64,000 nt of DNA from an uncultured Treponema sp. GTDB lineage: Bacteria; Spirochaetota; Spirochaetia; Treponematales; Treponemataceae. Where the stretch lies: contig NZ_CAKVAM010000001.1 in NCBI RefSeq assembly GCF_934725225.1, forward strand, positions 541,003-605,002. The letters run 5' to 3'. The notes below the pieces were generated by a model, which saw nothing but the letters and a program-made list of their open reading frames with translations, did no database searches and was not told the origin of the DNA. The translations under genes and the position numbers were made by a program. Of the stretch, positions 24,969-34,055 are shown in pieces; within the stretch, counting starts at the first letter, position 1; the number at the start of each line of letters is the position of its first letter.

Positions 24969-25020
24969 AAGACCGCCCTGAAAAACGAAGTGTGAATTGC
25001 ACTTCAATCAGAACGGCCTT
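24969..25020. other. Long imperfect hairpin in the dapA/sensor divergent region
   Basis: GAAGTG/CACTTC caps a helix that continues, with mismatches, through CTGA/TCAG and CCG/CGG to AAG/CTT. T-rich stretches follow in both orientations. It lies upstream of the dapA promoter, so it may end an unseen transcript or be a small RNA. The rest of 24932-25189 holds only the sites listed. Confidence 0.4.
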
Positions 25021-25109
25021 TGTTTTTCAATTTATATGTGAAAAACTATATATTTAATCTCTTCAACTTTATTGATTTGAATCATAGAGATGAAAAGAAG
25101 TGCTTCAAA

Positions 25110-25147
25110 TACCATGCAAATGGTAGTTTTATACCTAAAATATGGTA
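25110..25147. promoter_or_regulatory. Palindromic TACCAT sites upstream of the 7TM-LuxR regulator
   Basis: TACCATGCAAATGGTA (25110-25125) has perfect 6-bp arms; a second TACC-N8-GGTA follows at 25132-25147. They end 8 bp before the candidate -35, so they may be activator or autoregulatory sites. Confidence 0.4.
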
Positions 25148-25155
25148 AATTTTAT

Positions 25156-25183
25156 TTGATTTTAGAATAACTTGGGTTATAAT
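25156..25183 (+). promoter_or_regulatory. Promoter of the 7TM-LuxR gene, predicted leaderless
   Basis: TTGATT (25156-25161), 16-bp spacer, TATAAT (25178-25183), then 6 nt to ATG 25190. No Shine-Dalgarno. Confidence 0.55.
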
Positions 25184-25189
25184 TCAGTT

Positions 25190-27370
25190 ATGAAAAATAA
25201 AAAATATTTGCTTTTTTTATCTGTATTTTTCGTATGCAATTTATTGCCTTTGTTTGCAAAAATAAAAAAATCAGCGGAAAAAGAAATTCCAATCCATGTA
25301 AAACTGTTCATTGATAAAACTGCGCAAAAAAAAGTTGATGAGCTTGATGACAGTTTGTTTAAGGTCGCAAAGAATCCTGTAAATCCGGGATTTTATGATG
25401 GAAACTTGTGGATTGAAATAAAGCCTGAAATTTCAGAGATTCAGCATTGCGTTATAAGCCTTGGAAATGAATATATAGATTCCGCGGAATTTTATGAAAA
25501 GCGTGGAGGAAAGTTTTTTTACATTGGAAAAGTTGGACATAAAATTTCAACAGACGAAATAGAAGTGCCGGACAGTTTGCAGGCGTTTCCTGTTTTTAGA
25601 AATTCAGGATATGACGATGACACTTGCTTTAGAATAAAAATAAAAAATCACAATGGAAATTTTATTTATATCAAGCTTGTTAACGAACTTGATTTTTTTA
25701 ATTCACGGAGAATTTATTTTGCAAAACTTTACATTATTCTTGGAATAAGTTTTTGCATTTTTGCCTTGCTTTTTATATATGCGATTACTGTGCGCCAGCC
25801 GATGCCGTTTTTCATGTCAATGGCGGCGTTGTTTTACATTTTGCTTCAGCTTCAGTTAAAAGGAATTGGTCCTGTATTTTTATGGAATTTTTTAAATCCG
25901 TTTTCATTTTCAACAAGGCTTGCGTATTATTTTGAAAGTTTCATTTTGATGTTTTTAATTCTTTCCGCAGATACGGTTTTAAAAGGAAATTCAAAATTCA
26001 TTTATAAAAAACTTTCTCCAGTTGAAATTCAGCTTATCGTCGTCACGTTTTGTGTTCTTTTAACGGTGAGGGCTGACCAGACAATGCTTTATTCTTACGC
26101 CGCGCTTTCTGTAACAACAAAAGTTTTTTTTATTGCTTCAATATTTATGTGTTTCAAGGCGATGCAAAAAAGCGCACGGATAATTCTTTTGCTTTGGATT
26201 CCGCAGATTTTGTTTTCGATTCTGACTCAAGTTGTGAGGATTTTAAGATTTAAAGACAACAATGTTTTTTTTGATTTTATTTGTTCCGATGAATTTTTAA
26301 TTTCATTTTTGTTTTACTTGCTGATTACGATGCCTTCGCTTTTTTTTATAACTTATAAAATCCGGCAGGAATCTCACAATTCAAAAGTTGAACTTGAAAA
26401 AATCAAGGCGCAAAATTCGGAGCTTCTTGTTCGAAAAAATTTGATTGGGCGTCTTTTGAAAAATATTTTAGTTGATTCGGCGCAGACTTTGAGCATGGCT
26501 GACATTCTTTCTGGTCAGGTTTTCACTCCGAAAAATACTTCTTATATAGAAAGAATTAAAATCAATTCAGCAAAAATCAGCGACACGCTTGCGATTCTTA
26601 GAATGTGCAATGATGAAACTGAAATTGAAAATCAGCCGATTCTTCTTGCGGATTTTTTCAAGAGCTGCATTCGGGCTTCCAAAATTTTTTGTTCGTCAAA
26701 GCCAAACGCGATTTCCTATTCGATGGACATTCAGCCGGAAACTGTGATTCTTGCGGACATGAGAATTGTGGAGCTTTTCTTTATATCGTTTTTGAATTCT
26801 GTAATTGAAGTTTCTGTTCCGAACACAGAAGTTTCAGTTTCGTTGAAAGGTGATGACGAGAATTTTGTTTTTTCAGTTTCGAATACGATGGATTCACAGA
26901 CAGTTGAAGAAGCTCTTTCGCGCATGAAAACTGAAAATGAAAAACGCAATTTTGAATTTCTTATGCGCATTGCAAAATTTTACCGCGGAGATTTGTCTGT
27001 TTCAAAAAATGACAGCAAGTTTAAATTTTCAGTTGTGTTTGATTTTAAGCGTGTTGAAAATTCAAAAGATTCCAGCGTGATAATAAACAAAACTAGATTT
27101 TCTCCGTCAAAGAAAAAAGAGCCAAAAAATTCGGAAAAGAAAAAAGAAATTACGTTGATAAAAACTGGCGAAGAAAAATCAGAGGACTTTATGAAAAAAT
27201 TGTCTTCAAGAGAAAAACAGATTGCGGAGCTTATAATTTCTGGAAAAAGTGACAAGGATATTGCGGAGGAACTTTTTATAAGTCCCGGAACTGTTGCAAG
27301 CCACAACAAAAAAATTTTCAAAAAACTTGACATGCATAGCCGTGTTGAGTTGATGAATAAATTGCGTTAA
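25190..27370 (+). CDS. Membrane-bound 7TMR-DISM sensor with LuxR-type DNA-binding domain
   Basis: About 726 residues: a signal-peptide-like start, an extracytoplasmic beta domain (about 30-175; 7TMR-DISMED-like), seven hydrophobic helices (about 180-400), a coiled coil, a region recalling a histidine-kinase ATPase domain without clear H, N or G boxes (about 420-610), a Lys-rich linker, and a C-terminal LuxR helix-turn-helix (LSSREKQIAELIISGKSDKDIA...). This appears to be a one-component sensor whose DNA-binding domain stays tied to the membrane unless released. Ligand unknown. Confidence 0.8.
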   Translation: MKNKKYLLFLSVFFVCNLLPLFAKIKKSAEKEIPIHVKLFIDKTAQKKVDELDDSLFKVAKNPVNPGFYDGNLWIEIKPEISEIQHCVISLGNEYIDSAEFYEKRGGKFFYIGKVGHKISTDEIEVPDSLQAFPVFRNSGYDDDTCFRIKIKNHNGNFIYIKLVNELDFFNSRRIYFAKLYIILGISFCIFALLFIYAITVRQPMPFFMSMAALFYILLQLQLKGIGPVFLWNFLNPFSFSTRLAYYFESFILMFLILSADTVLKGNSKFIYKKLSPVEIQLIVVTFCVLLTVRADQTMLYSYAALSVTTKVFFIASIFMCFKAMQKSARIILLLWIPQILFSILTQVVRILRFKDNNVFFDFICSDEFLISFLFYLLITMPSLFFITYKIRQESHNSKVELEKIKAQNSELLVRKNLIGRLLKNILVDSAQTLSMADILSGQVFTPKNTSYIERIKINSAKISDTLAILRMCNDETEIENQPILLADFFKSCIRASKIFCSSKPNAISYSMDIQPETVILADMRIVELFFISFLNSVIEVSVPNTEVSVSLKGDDENFVFSVSNTMDSQTVEEALSRMKTENEKRNFEFLMRIAKFYRGDLSVSKNDSKFKFSVVFDFKRVENSKDSSVIINKTRFSPSKKKEPKNSEKKKEITLIKTGEEKSEDFMKKLSSREKQIAELIISGKSDKDIAEELFISPGTVASHNKKIFKKLDMHSRVELMNKLR

Positions 27371-27412
27371 AATCTCTTGAGAATTTTGTTATTTAGTTTT
27401 TAAGGAAAAATT

Positions 27413-28474
27413 ATGTCGGGAAATATATTTGGAGAAATTTTTAAAGTTGCAACATTTGGAGAAAGCCACGGCGCAGGACTTGGCTGTATTATAGACGGAT
27501 GTCCTGCTGGAATTTTGGTGGATGAAGAATTTCTTCAGCATGAAATGGAACGAAGAAAACCGGGTGCAAAAAGCGCGGCGGTTACTGCAAGAAAAGAAGG
27601 CGACCTTGCAGAAATTTTAAGCGGCGTGTTTGAAGGAAAAACAACAGGAACTCCGATAGCTATTTTAATTAGAAATTCAAATCAGCATTCGTCGGATTAT
27701 GAAAATATAAAAGATAAATTCCGGCCGGGGCACGCAGATTTTACATATTACAAAAAATACGGCATAAGGGATTACAGAGGCGGCGGAAGATCTAGCGGAA
27801 GGGAAACTTGCGCGAGAGTTGCGGCTGGAGCATTTGCGAAAATGTTTTTGAAGAGTTTGGGAATTCAGATTTTTGCATACACAAAAGAAGTTGCGGGAAT
27901 AAAAAGCGGCAAAGTTGATTTTTCTGAAATTGAAAATAATGCAATGCGCGCCGCGGACAAAGATGCTGCCGTTTTAATGCAAAAAAAAGTTGAAGAGTTT
28001 AAGCAGGAAAAAAATTCTTGCGGCGGAATTATTGAGTGCGTTGTAAAAGGCGTGGCTGCTGGAATTGGCGAGCCAGTTTTTGACAAGCTGGATGCGGTTT
28101 TGTCCCATGCAGTTATGTCGATTGGTGCAATAAAAGGAATTGAATTTGGAAGTGGATTTGCTTGTGCGGATTCAAATGGACTTGAGAACAACGATTTTAT
28201 GGGAAACTGCTTTTCATTTAAAACAAACAATGCCGGCGGAATTCTTGGAGGAATTTCCCGAGGCGATGATATAGTTTTTAGAGCTGCCGTAAAGCCAGTT
28301 CCAAGTATTTATCTTTCGCAGGAAACTGTTGATGTAAATGGAAATGAGTGTGATATTCTAATTGAAGGAAGACACGATGTTTGTCTTTGCCCAAGAATTG
28401 TTCCTGTTGTGGAAGCCATGACCGCAATTACTTTGGCGGATATGGTTTTAAGAAATAGGAGCAGCAGAGTTTAG
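27413..28474 (+). CDS. aroC: Chorismate synthase
   Basis: A 353-residue FMN-dependent enzyme with the three family signatures: GESHGAGLGCIIDGCPAG near the N-terminus, GxRDYRGGGRSSGRET in the middle, and SRGDDIVFRAAVKP, DVCLCPRIVPVVEAM near the end. It makes chorismate from EPSP for aromatic amino acids. The stop is 2 nt before the next gene, so the two are co-transcribed. Confidence 0.95.
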   Translation: MSGNIFGEIFKVATFGESHGAGLGCIIDGCPAGILVDEEFLQHEMERRKPGAKSAAVTARKEGDLAEILSGVFEGKTTGTPIAILIRNSNQHSSDYENIKDKFRPGHADFTYYKKYGIRDYRGGGRSSGRETCARVAAGAFAKMFLKSLGIQIFAYTKEVAGIKSGKVDFSEIENNAMRAADKDAAVLMQKKVEEFKQEKNSCGGIIECVVKGVAAGIGEPVFDKLDAVLSHAVMSIGAIKGIEFGSGFACADSNGLENNDFMGNCFSFKTNNAGGILGGISRGDDIVFRAAVKPVPSIYLSQETVDVNGNECDILIEGRHDVCLCPRIVPVVEAMTAITLADMVLRNRSSRV

Positions 28475-28476
28475 CA

Positions 28477-29916
28477 ATGGAAACTTATACATCAGATTTT
28501 TTTAACAGCATAGGTGAAAATAAAAAAATCGATAACGATAAAAAGAAAAAAAAGCGCATAGTAATTTTTTCTGTTTTAGCTGTTGTTTTTATTTTTGTTT
28601 TGGCGCAGGCAGTTTCTGTTTACAAACTTTTAAATCCAAAAAATCCAGAACCTCTTTCTTTGGAGCAGCAAAATTTTCTTGAGCAGTCGTTGAACAGAAA
28701 ATATCCTGAGCGCAAAAAAATTGTTTCAGAACTTCCGTTTCAGTATGTTCCTGTTGATTTATTTGTGAACGCAGAAAGCGCAGTTGTCGTTGACTTTGCA
28801 ACGGGAAATATTCTTTTTGAAAAAAATGCTGATGTTCAAATTCCGCCTGCTTCAATGACAAAACTTGTGGAAATGTATGTTGTTTTTGAAGCTGTTGAAA
28901 ATGGCGAAATTTCCCTTGATGATGTTGTTCCTCTTCCGCCTGAAAGCTGGGCAAGAAATCTTCCAAGCGACGCTTCGATAATGTTTTTGGATGAAGGGCA
29001 AAAAGTAACGCTCAGAGAACTTTTGATGGGACTTGCGATTGCCAGCGGAAACGATGCTTCGATTGCTGTTGCAAAATATGTCTGCGGAAACATGGATTTG
29101 TTTGTTGAGCGGATGAATCAGACTGTAAAAAAAATGGGCTTGCTGAAAACTAAATTTGTGGAATCAAGCGGCTACAGCGAAAAAAATATTACGACCGCAA
29201 AAGAGTTCGCCGCTTTCTGCAGAAAATATATAGAAAGATTTCCGTTTGCAATCACTGAATTTCATTCCCAAAAAGTTTTGCGTTATCCGCTTGCAAAAAA
29301 TCTTCCAAGAGAATCCGCACAGAAAAACGGCGACAGTCAGGCAGTGATTCAGTACAACACAAACAAGTTGCTCGGAAATCTTGAAGGCTGCGACGGATTG
29401 AAAACTGGTTTTATTTATGAAAGCGGATTTAACATTGCTCTTACAGCGGAACGAAACGGCGTCCGTTATATTTCTGTTACGATGAAAGGTCCGGGAATTG
29501 GAAGTGCGCAGGGAAATATTTACAGAGTGAAAGACGGAACTAATTTAATGGAATATGCGTTTTCAAAATTTTCTCCGTACATTGCAAAGAAGCCTCATGT
29601 TTTTTCTGTGGGAGTTGCAGGCTCTTCTTTGAAAAGCGTTTGCCTTGTTCCTGCAAAAAGTGAAAATTTTTCTGTTCCATTTATTTCTGGAGTTTCGCCA
29701 AAAGAAGCGGCTCAAAAAATTCATGTTACGGCAAATATTCCAAAAAGCATCTTTGGAGAATTCGAGGAAGGAACTCAGTTTGGAACTTTGTCATATTCGC
29801 TTGACGGAAGAATTTTAAATTCAGTTCCTCTTGTTGCGGACAGAAAAAGTGAAAAGATAAATTTCTTTGCTAGAATTTGGGGCGCGCTTACATATAAAAT
29901 TTCATCTTTAAAATAA
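28477..29916 (+). CDS. D-alanyl-D-alanine carboxypeptidase, S11 family
   Basis: A 479-residue membrane-anchored penicillin-binding protein. One N-terminal helix (about 27-47) is followed by the S11 catalytic set: SMTK (Ser126, Lys129), SGN (in ASGNDASIA) and KTG (LKTGFIYESG). A C-terminal beta domain follows. It trims the peptidoglycan stem peptide in the periplasm. It lies with aroC upstream and murI downstream, and murI is also a cell-wall gene. Confidence 0.9.
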   Translation: METYTSDFFNSIGENKKIDNDKKKKKRIVIFSVLAVVFIFVLAQAVSVYKLLNPKNPEPLSLEQQNFLEQSLNRKYPERKKIVSELPFQYVPVDLFVNAESAVVVDFATGNILFEKNADVQIPPASMTKLVEMYVVFEAVENGEISLDDVVPLPPESWARNLPSDASIMFLDEGQKVTLRELLMGLAIASGNDASIAVAKYVCGNMDLFVERMNQTVKKMGLLKTKFVESSGYSEKNITTAKEFAAFCRKYIERFPFAITEFHSQKVLRYPLAKNLPRESAQKNGDSQAVIQYNTNKLLGNLEGCDGLKTGFIYESGFNIALTAERNGVRYISVTMKGPGIGSAQGNIYRVKDGTNLMEYAFSKFSPYIAKKPHVFSVGVAGSSLKSVCLVPAKSENFSVPFISGVSPKEAAQKIHVTANIPKSIFGEFEEGTQFGTLSYSLDGRILNSVPLVADRKSEKINFFARIWGALTYKISSLK

Positions 29917-29934
29917 AAATATTCTGTGGTTTTT

Positions 29935-30771
29935 ATGAGTGAAAAAATTGACTTTGCGTTTTTAGACAGCGGAACAGGCGGCATTCCTTATATGCTTTTG
30001 CTGAAAGAAAAATCTCCCAGTTCAAGATGTGTTTATCTTGGCGACACTGTTCATTTTCCTTACGGAGAAAAATCAGCAGAGGAAGTGACTTCTTGCGCTT
30101 CTGAATCAATAGAAAAAATTCTTGACTTGTGGAATCCGTGTCTTGTTGTTATTGCCTGCAACACAATCAGCGTAACGGCACTGAATCAGCTTAGAAAAAA
30201 ATTTCGTGACGTTCCGATTGTTGGAACTGTTCCTGCGATAAAGCTTGCCGCAAAAGTTACGGAAAACAAAAAAATCGGACTGCTTGCAACCAACGCAACT
30301 GTAAATCATCCTTACTGCAAAAAACTGATTTCTGATTTTGCTTCTGGATGCGAAGTTTTCAATCGGGGCGACCCTGACTTGATAAGTTTTATAGAGCACG
30401 ATTTGTTTTATGCTTCAAAAGAAAAACGGCTTGCTGCTGTAAAGCCTGCTGTGGATTTTTTTTGTTCATGCGGATGCGACACTATAATTCTTGGATGCAC
30501 GCATTTTACTCACATGGCGGAAGATATAAAAGAATATTTTTCCAGTGTTGCCGGAAAAAAAGTTTTTGTAGTGGACAGCCGGGACGGAGTTTCAAACCAT
30601 GCGCTTGAAGTTATAAAAAGCACTTCTTTAGAAAATCAACATGAGCCGAAATTTCTTCCGCCCGACATGAGTTTTTTTGTAACAAGCCTTAAAAATAAAA
30701 ATGACCAAAAAGAATACGAAACTCTTTGCAGAAATTTCAATATTCCTTTTGGCGGACTTTTAAAGCTTTAA
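29935..30771 (+). CDS. murI: Glutamate racemase
   Basis: About 278 residues. DSGTGG at the start and the catalytic cysteines Cys75 (ACNTIS) and Cys188 (GCTHF) identify the family. It supplies D-glutamate for peptidoglycan. ATG 29935 is favoured over an in-frame GTG at 29926; neither has a strong Shine-Dalgarno. It follows the carboxypeptidase by 18 nt. Confidence 0.92.
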   Translation: MSEKIDFAFLDSGTGGIPYMLLLKEKSPSSRCVYLGDTVHFPYGEKSAEEVTSCASESIEKILDLWNPCLVVIACNTISVTALNQLRKKFRDVPIVGTVPAIKLAAKVTENKKIGLLATNATVNHPYCKKLISDFASGCEVFNRGDPDLISFIEHDLFYASKEKRLAAVKPAVDFFCSCGCDTIILGCTHFTHMAEDIKEYFSSVAGKKVFVVDSRDGVSNHALEVIKSTSLENQHEPKFLPPDMSFFVTSLKNKNDQKEYETLCRNFNIPFGGLLKL

Positions 30772-30790
30772 GAAATGATAAAGCTAAATT

Positions 30791-31993
30791 TTACTTTTCC
30801 ATTCTTGCTGCAATTTCGTCAATGTATTCCCAGCTGTTTACAATTTTCTTTGCTGGCGGATTTGCAAGGCGTGCAAGGTCTCCTGTCATTGTTCCTTCTT
30901 CAATAACGTCAAGAGTTGCCTTTTCAAGCCTGCGGGCGAACTCTGCAAGTTCTGGAGTTCCGTCTAGCTCGGCGCGTTTTGCAAGTGCTCCTGTCCAGGC
31001 AAAAATCAATGCGACTGGATTTGTGGAAGTTTTTTCGCCTTTCAAATATTTGTAGTAGTGCTTTTGAACAGTTCCGTGGCTGGCTTCATATTCAAATTCT
31101 CCGTTCGGGGAAACAAGAACTGAAGTCATCATTGCAAGGCTTCCGCAGGCAGATGCAATCATGTCGCTCATAACGTCTCCGTCGTAATTTTTGCAAGCCC
31201 AGAGAATTCCGCCTTCGCATTTCATTATGCGTGCAACTGCGTCATCGATGAGCGTGTAAAAATATTCTATTCCGGCTTTTTCAAATTTTTCTTTGAACTC
31301 GGATTCAAATACTTCGCTGAAAATCGCCTTGAAGTTTCCGTCGTAGATTTTGCTGATTGTGTCTTTTGCTCCGAACCACACGTCGATTTTTTTGTCTAAG
31401 GCGTACATAAAACAGCAGCGCGCAAAATTTCTTATGGAATCATCCAAGTTGTGGATTCCCTGAATTATTCCAGGTCCTTTCATAACTTGAATTGTTTTTC
31501 TGATTTCTTTTCCGTCATCGCCTGTGAAAACAAGTTCGGCTTTTCCAGCTCCCGGAGTTTTTATCTCGCAGTTTTTGTAAACATCTCCATAAGCGTGGCG
31601 GCCAAGAACAATCGGCTTTTTCCATGAAGAAACATTGCACTGAATATTCTTTACAAAAATCGGTGCGCGGAAAACTGTTCCGTCTAGTTCTCCACGGAGA
31701 ATTCCATTTGGTGAAGGTGTAAGCTGCTTGAGTTTGTACTCTTCCATGCGGGCGGCATTGCTTGTGATTGTGGCGCATTTTACTCCAACACCAAGACGTT
31801 TGATTGCGGCGGCGGCTTCATAAGTTACTTTGTCGTCTGTGTCGTCGCGATTTTTTAAGCCAAGGTCATAGTATTCAACATTAAGGTCAACGTAAGGCTC
31901 AAGAAGTTTTTCCTTGATGACCTTCCACAGAACTCTTGTCATTTCATCGCCGTCAAGCTCGGCAATCGCATTTTTCATTTTGATTTTTTCCAT
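30791..31993 (-). CDS. icd: NADP-dependent isocitrate dehydrogenase
   Basis: A 400-residue enzyme of the dimeric eukaryote-like (type II) subgroup: ELDGDEMTRVLW start, TPSPNGILRGELDGTVFRAPI substrate loop, MKGPGIIQGIHNLDDS, and metal-binding DGDVMSDMIA. It oxidises isocitrate to 2-oxoglutarate. CAGGAG lies before ATG 31993. It converges with murI (19-nt gap). Confidence 0.93.
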   Translation of the reverse strand: MEKIKMKNAIAELDGDEMTRVLWKVIKEKLLEPYVDLNVEYYDLGLKNRDDTDDKVTYEAAAAIKRLGVGVKCATITSNAARMEEYKLKQLTPSPNGILRGELDGTVFRAPIFVKNIQCNVSSWKKPIVLGRHAYGDVYKNCEIKTPGAGKAELVFTGDDGKEIRKTIQVMKGPGIIQGIHNLDDSIRNFARCCFMYALDKKIDVWFGAKDTISKIYDGNFKAIFSEVFESEFKEKFEKAGIEYFYTLIDDAVARIMKCEGGILWACKNYDGDVMSDMIASACGSLAMMTSVLVSPNGEFEYEASHGTVQKHYYKYLKGEKTSTNPVALIFAWTGALAKRAELDGTPELAEFARRLEKATLDVIEEGTMTGDLARLANPPAKKIVNSWEYIDEIAARMEK

Positions 31994-32030
31994 AATTAAA
32001 CTCCTGAAAATCTATTCGAATTTTAGCGTT

Positions 32031-32810
32031 TTATTTTAAACATGAATTTCCGTTGTAGTCCAAGTCGGTAAGAATTTCCGTGTGGTCTTTAAAAACCGCA
32101 ACAGTGTGCTCTTCGTGGCAGCTCCAAGAACCGTCCGCGGTAACAACAGTCCAGTCGCTTCCTTCTTCAATGTCAACGTCCGCAGTTCCTTCGTTAATCA
32201 TCGGCTCGATTGCAAGAACCATTCCGGCTTGAATGCGCGGGTTCGGACCAGATGAAGGGCAGTTGCAGACGCTTGGATCTTCATGGACTTCAAGGCCGAC
32301 TCCGTGTCCGCAGTATTCATAGACAACGCCGTACTTGTTCTGATTGTATGCAATGTCATAGACCACATTTGAAATGTCGCTGATTCTGTTGCCTGCCTTG
32401 CAAGCGTCAATTCCGGCCAAAAGGCATTCGCGTGTAACACGGCAAAGTTTTTGGTGCGCAGGCTTTACGTTTCCTACAAGAACTGTGTGCGTGCTGTCTG
32501 AAATGTAGCCTTTTAAATTCAGTCCGATGTCAAGCGAAACAATGTCGCCGTCCTTTACAATCCGCTTTTTGGAAGGAACGCCGTGGATAACCTGATTGTT
32601 GATGCTTATGCACGCGCAGCCCGGAAAATCTTCCTCGTACCATGCCGGAGTCGCCCCGAACTTTCTTGCAAAGTTTACGCACCAGTCATCGATTTCCTTT
32701 GTGCTTACTCCGGGCTTTACCTTTGGAATAATTTCGTTGAATAAATCAGCAAGCAAGTGGCAGCTTTTTCTGATTCCATTGATTTGCTCTTCATTTTTTA
32801 AACGTATCAT
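32031..32810 (-). CDS. map: Methionine aminopeptidase, type I
   Basis: A 259-residue enzyme with the five metal ligands in DIGLNLKGYISDSTHT, EYCGHGVGLEVHE, AIEPMINEG and EEHTVAV. It removes initiator methionine. ATG 32810 is chosen: GGAG lies 8 nt upstream, and a longer frame would overlap the upstream DnaJ-domain gene. Confidence 0.92.
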   Translation of the reverse strand: MIRLKNEEQINGIRKSCHLLADLFNEIIPKVKPGVSTKEIDDWCVNFARKFGATPAWYEEDFPGCACISINNQVIHGVPSKKRIVKDGDIVSLDIGLNLKGYISDSTHTVLVGNVKPAHQKLCRVTRECLLAGIDACKAGNRISDISNVVYDIAYNQNKYGVVYEYCGHGVGLEVHEDPSVCNCPSSGPNPRIQAGMVLAIEPMINEGTADVDIEEGSDWTVVTADGSWSCHEEHTVAVFKDHTEILTDLDYNGNSCLK

Positions 32811-32829
32811 ATATAAACTCCATGATTTC

Positions 32830-33594
32830 CTATTTTGTTTCTGCGGAAACTCTTGCGGCTTCGTTTCTGCATATTTTTGCAGTCTGAAAATCTCCAATTC
32901 GCTCGTAAGAATCCGCAATCTTTAAAAGAAAAAACGCGTCGTCATTTTTTCCGAACCTAAGTTCAAGCGCGCGTTCCCAGGCATCTATCGCAAGCTCGTC
33001 GTTCACTGCACCCTCAATATTGTTCCGAAGAATATGCCGCGCAAGACTTTTTACTTCCGGAAAAAAAAGCTTGAAGTATTCAAACGAAAATTCCATCCGT
33101 ATAATCTGGTCCAGAAGAATGACCGCGTCGTAATATTCCTGCCGCAAAACGAGTTCTTCCGCAAGAATAAATCCGTAGTCCATAAAATCTTCCCGCGTGA
33201 ACCATCTTGACAGCCTGAATCCAACGCGCTCCATGTTCATTCTCTTGAATTCCCTTACAGCTTCATCCTCGTTGTTGTGCAGAAGATCAAAAAAAATCAG
33301 CTTGGCGCGGCTTTCGTCATCGGTACGCTCCAAAAGCCATTTTCTGTAGTCGAATGATTCAAAATTTTTTTCACGGTGGAAATTGCTCTGCTTGAATAAA
33401 ACTGACTCGTCAAAAAGTCCGCGTGATTTTATGTCGGACAAAATTTCGTAGGCTGCCACAAGCTCGCGAAAGTCCTCTGAATCTTCACCCGTGATGTCCG
33501 GATGCAGAATCTTCGCCTTCTTTCTGTACGCGCGCCGGATTTCTGCGATTGTCGCTGTTCTTGAAACGCCTAGAATTTTATAATAGTCTTTCAT
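32830..33594 (-). CDS. DnaJ-domain (J-protein) with helical C-terminal region
   Basis: A 254-residue protein with an N-terminal J domain (1-65) containing the HPD motif at 31-33, which stimulates DnaK. It lacks the Gly/Phe and zinc-finger parts of DnaJ. The rest (about 90-254) is helical with TPR-like spacing (ERIGDFQTAKICRNEAARV). It lies 19 nt upstream of map. Its client is unknown. Confidence 0.85.
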   Translation of the reverse strand: MKDYYKILGVSRTATIAEIRRAYRKKAKILHPDITGEDSEDFRELVAAYEILSDIKSRGLFDESVLFKQSNFHREKNFESFDYRKWLLERTDDESRAKLIFFDLLHNNEDEAVREFKRMNMERVGFRLSRWFTREDFMDYGFILAEELVLRQEYYDAVILLDQIIRMEFSFEYFKLFFPEVKSLARHILRNNIEGAVNDELAIDAWERALELRFGKNDDAFFLLKIADSYERIGDFQTAKICRNEAARVSAETK

Positions 33595-33704
33595 CTTTTT
33601 TCTTTTCAGACGGAAAAAATTTCACGCAAGATGAAGTTTACATTTTTTTTTGCATTTAAGCAATTAAAGCCGTTTTTGCTCCAAGAAATGAATCCGCCCT
33701 TAAA

Positions 33705-33733
33705 TTGCTTAAACGTTCTAAATTTTGTATAAT
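33705..33733 (+). promoter_or_regulatory. gatCAB promoter, predicted leaderless
   Basis: TTGCTT (33705-33710), 17-bp spacer, TATAAT (33728-33733), 6 nt to ATG 33740. No Shine-Dalgarno. Confidence 0.65.
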
Positions 33734-33739
33734 CGCGGC

Positions 33740-34054
33740 ATGAGTGAAAATAAACGTACCGTTGACGAATCAACATTGGAAAAACTTTTATACCTTTCAC
33801 GTCTTTCCCCGGAAAGCACAGACATGGCTACTTTAAAAAAGCAGGTGGACGAAATTGTAGGATACTTTGATATTCTTTCTAAATACGATGACAGCGAAAA
33901 TCCTTATGACGCTTATCCTACAACAAAGGCTGAATGCCTGCGCGAGGACGAAATTGTTCCGGGACTTGAAATGCACGATGTCAAGAAAATAAACGAGCCG
34001 AATTTTATGGACGGATATTTCCAAGTTCCAAAAGTTCTGGGAGAAGGTGCGTAA
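33740..34054 (+). CDS. gatC: Asp/Glu-tRNA amidotransferase subunit C
   Basis: A 104-residue helical subunit (LEKLLYLSRLSPES, DEIVGYFDILSKYD, then an extended tail ending FQVPKVLGEGA) that stabilises GatA and GatB. It is the first gene of gatCAB; its stop overlaps the GatA Shine-Dalgarno region. The complex amidates misacylated Glu-tRNA(Gln) and/or Asp-tRNA(Asn). Confidence 0.9.
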   Translation: MSENKRTVDESTLEKLLYLSRLSPESTDMATLKKQVDEIVGYFDILSKYDDSENPYDAYPTTKAECLREDEIVPGLEMHDVKKINEPNFMDGYFQVPKVLGEGA

Positions 34055-34055
34055 G

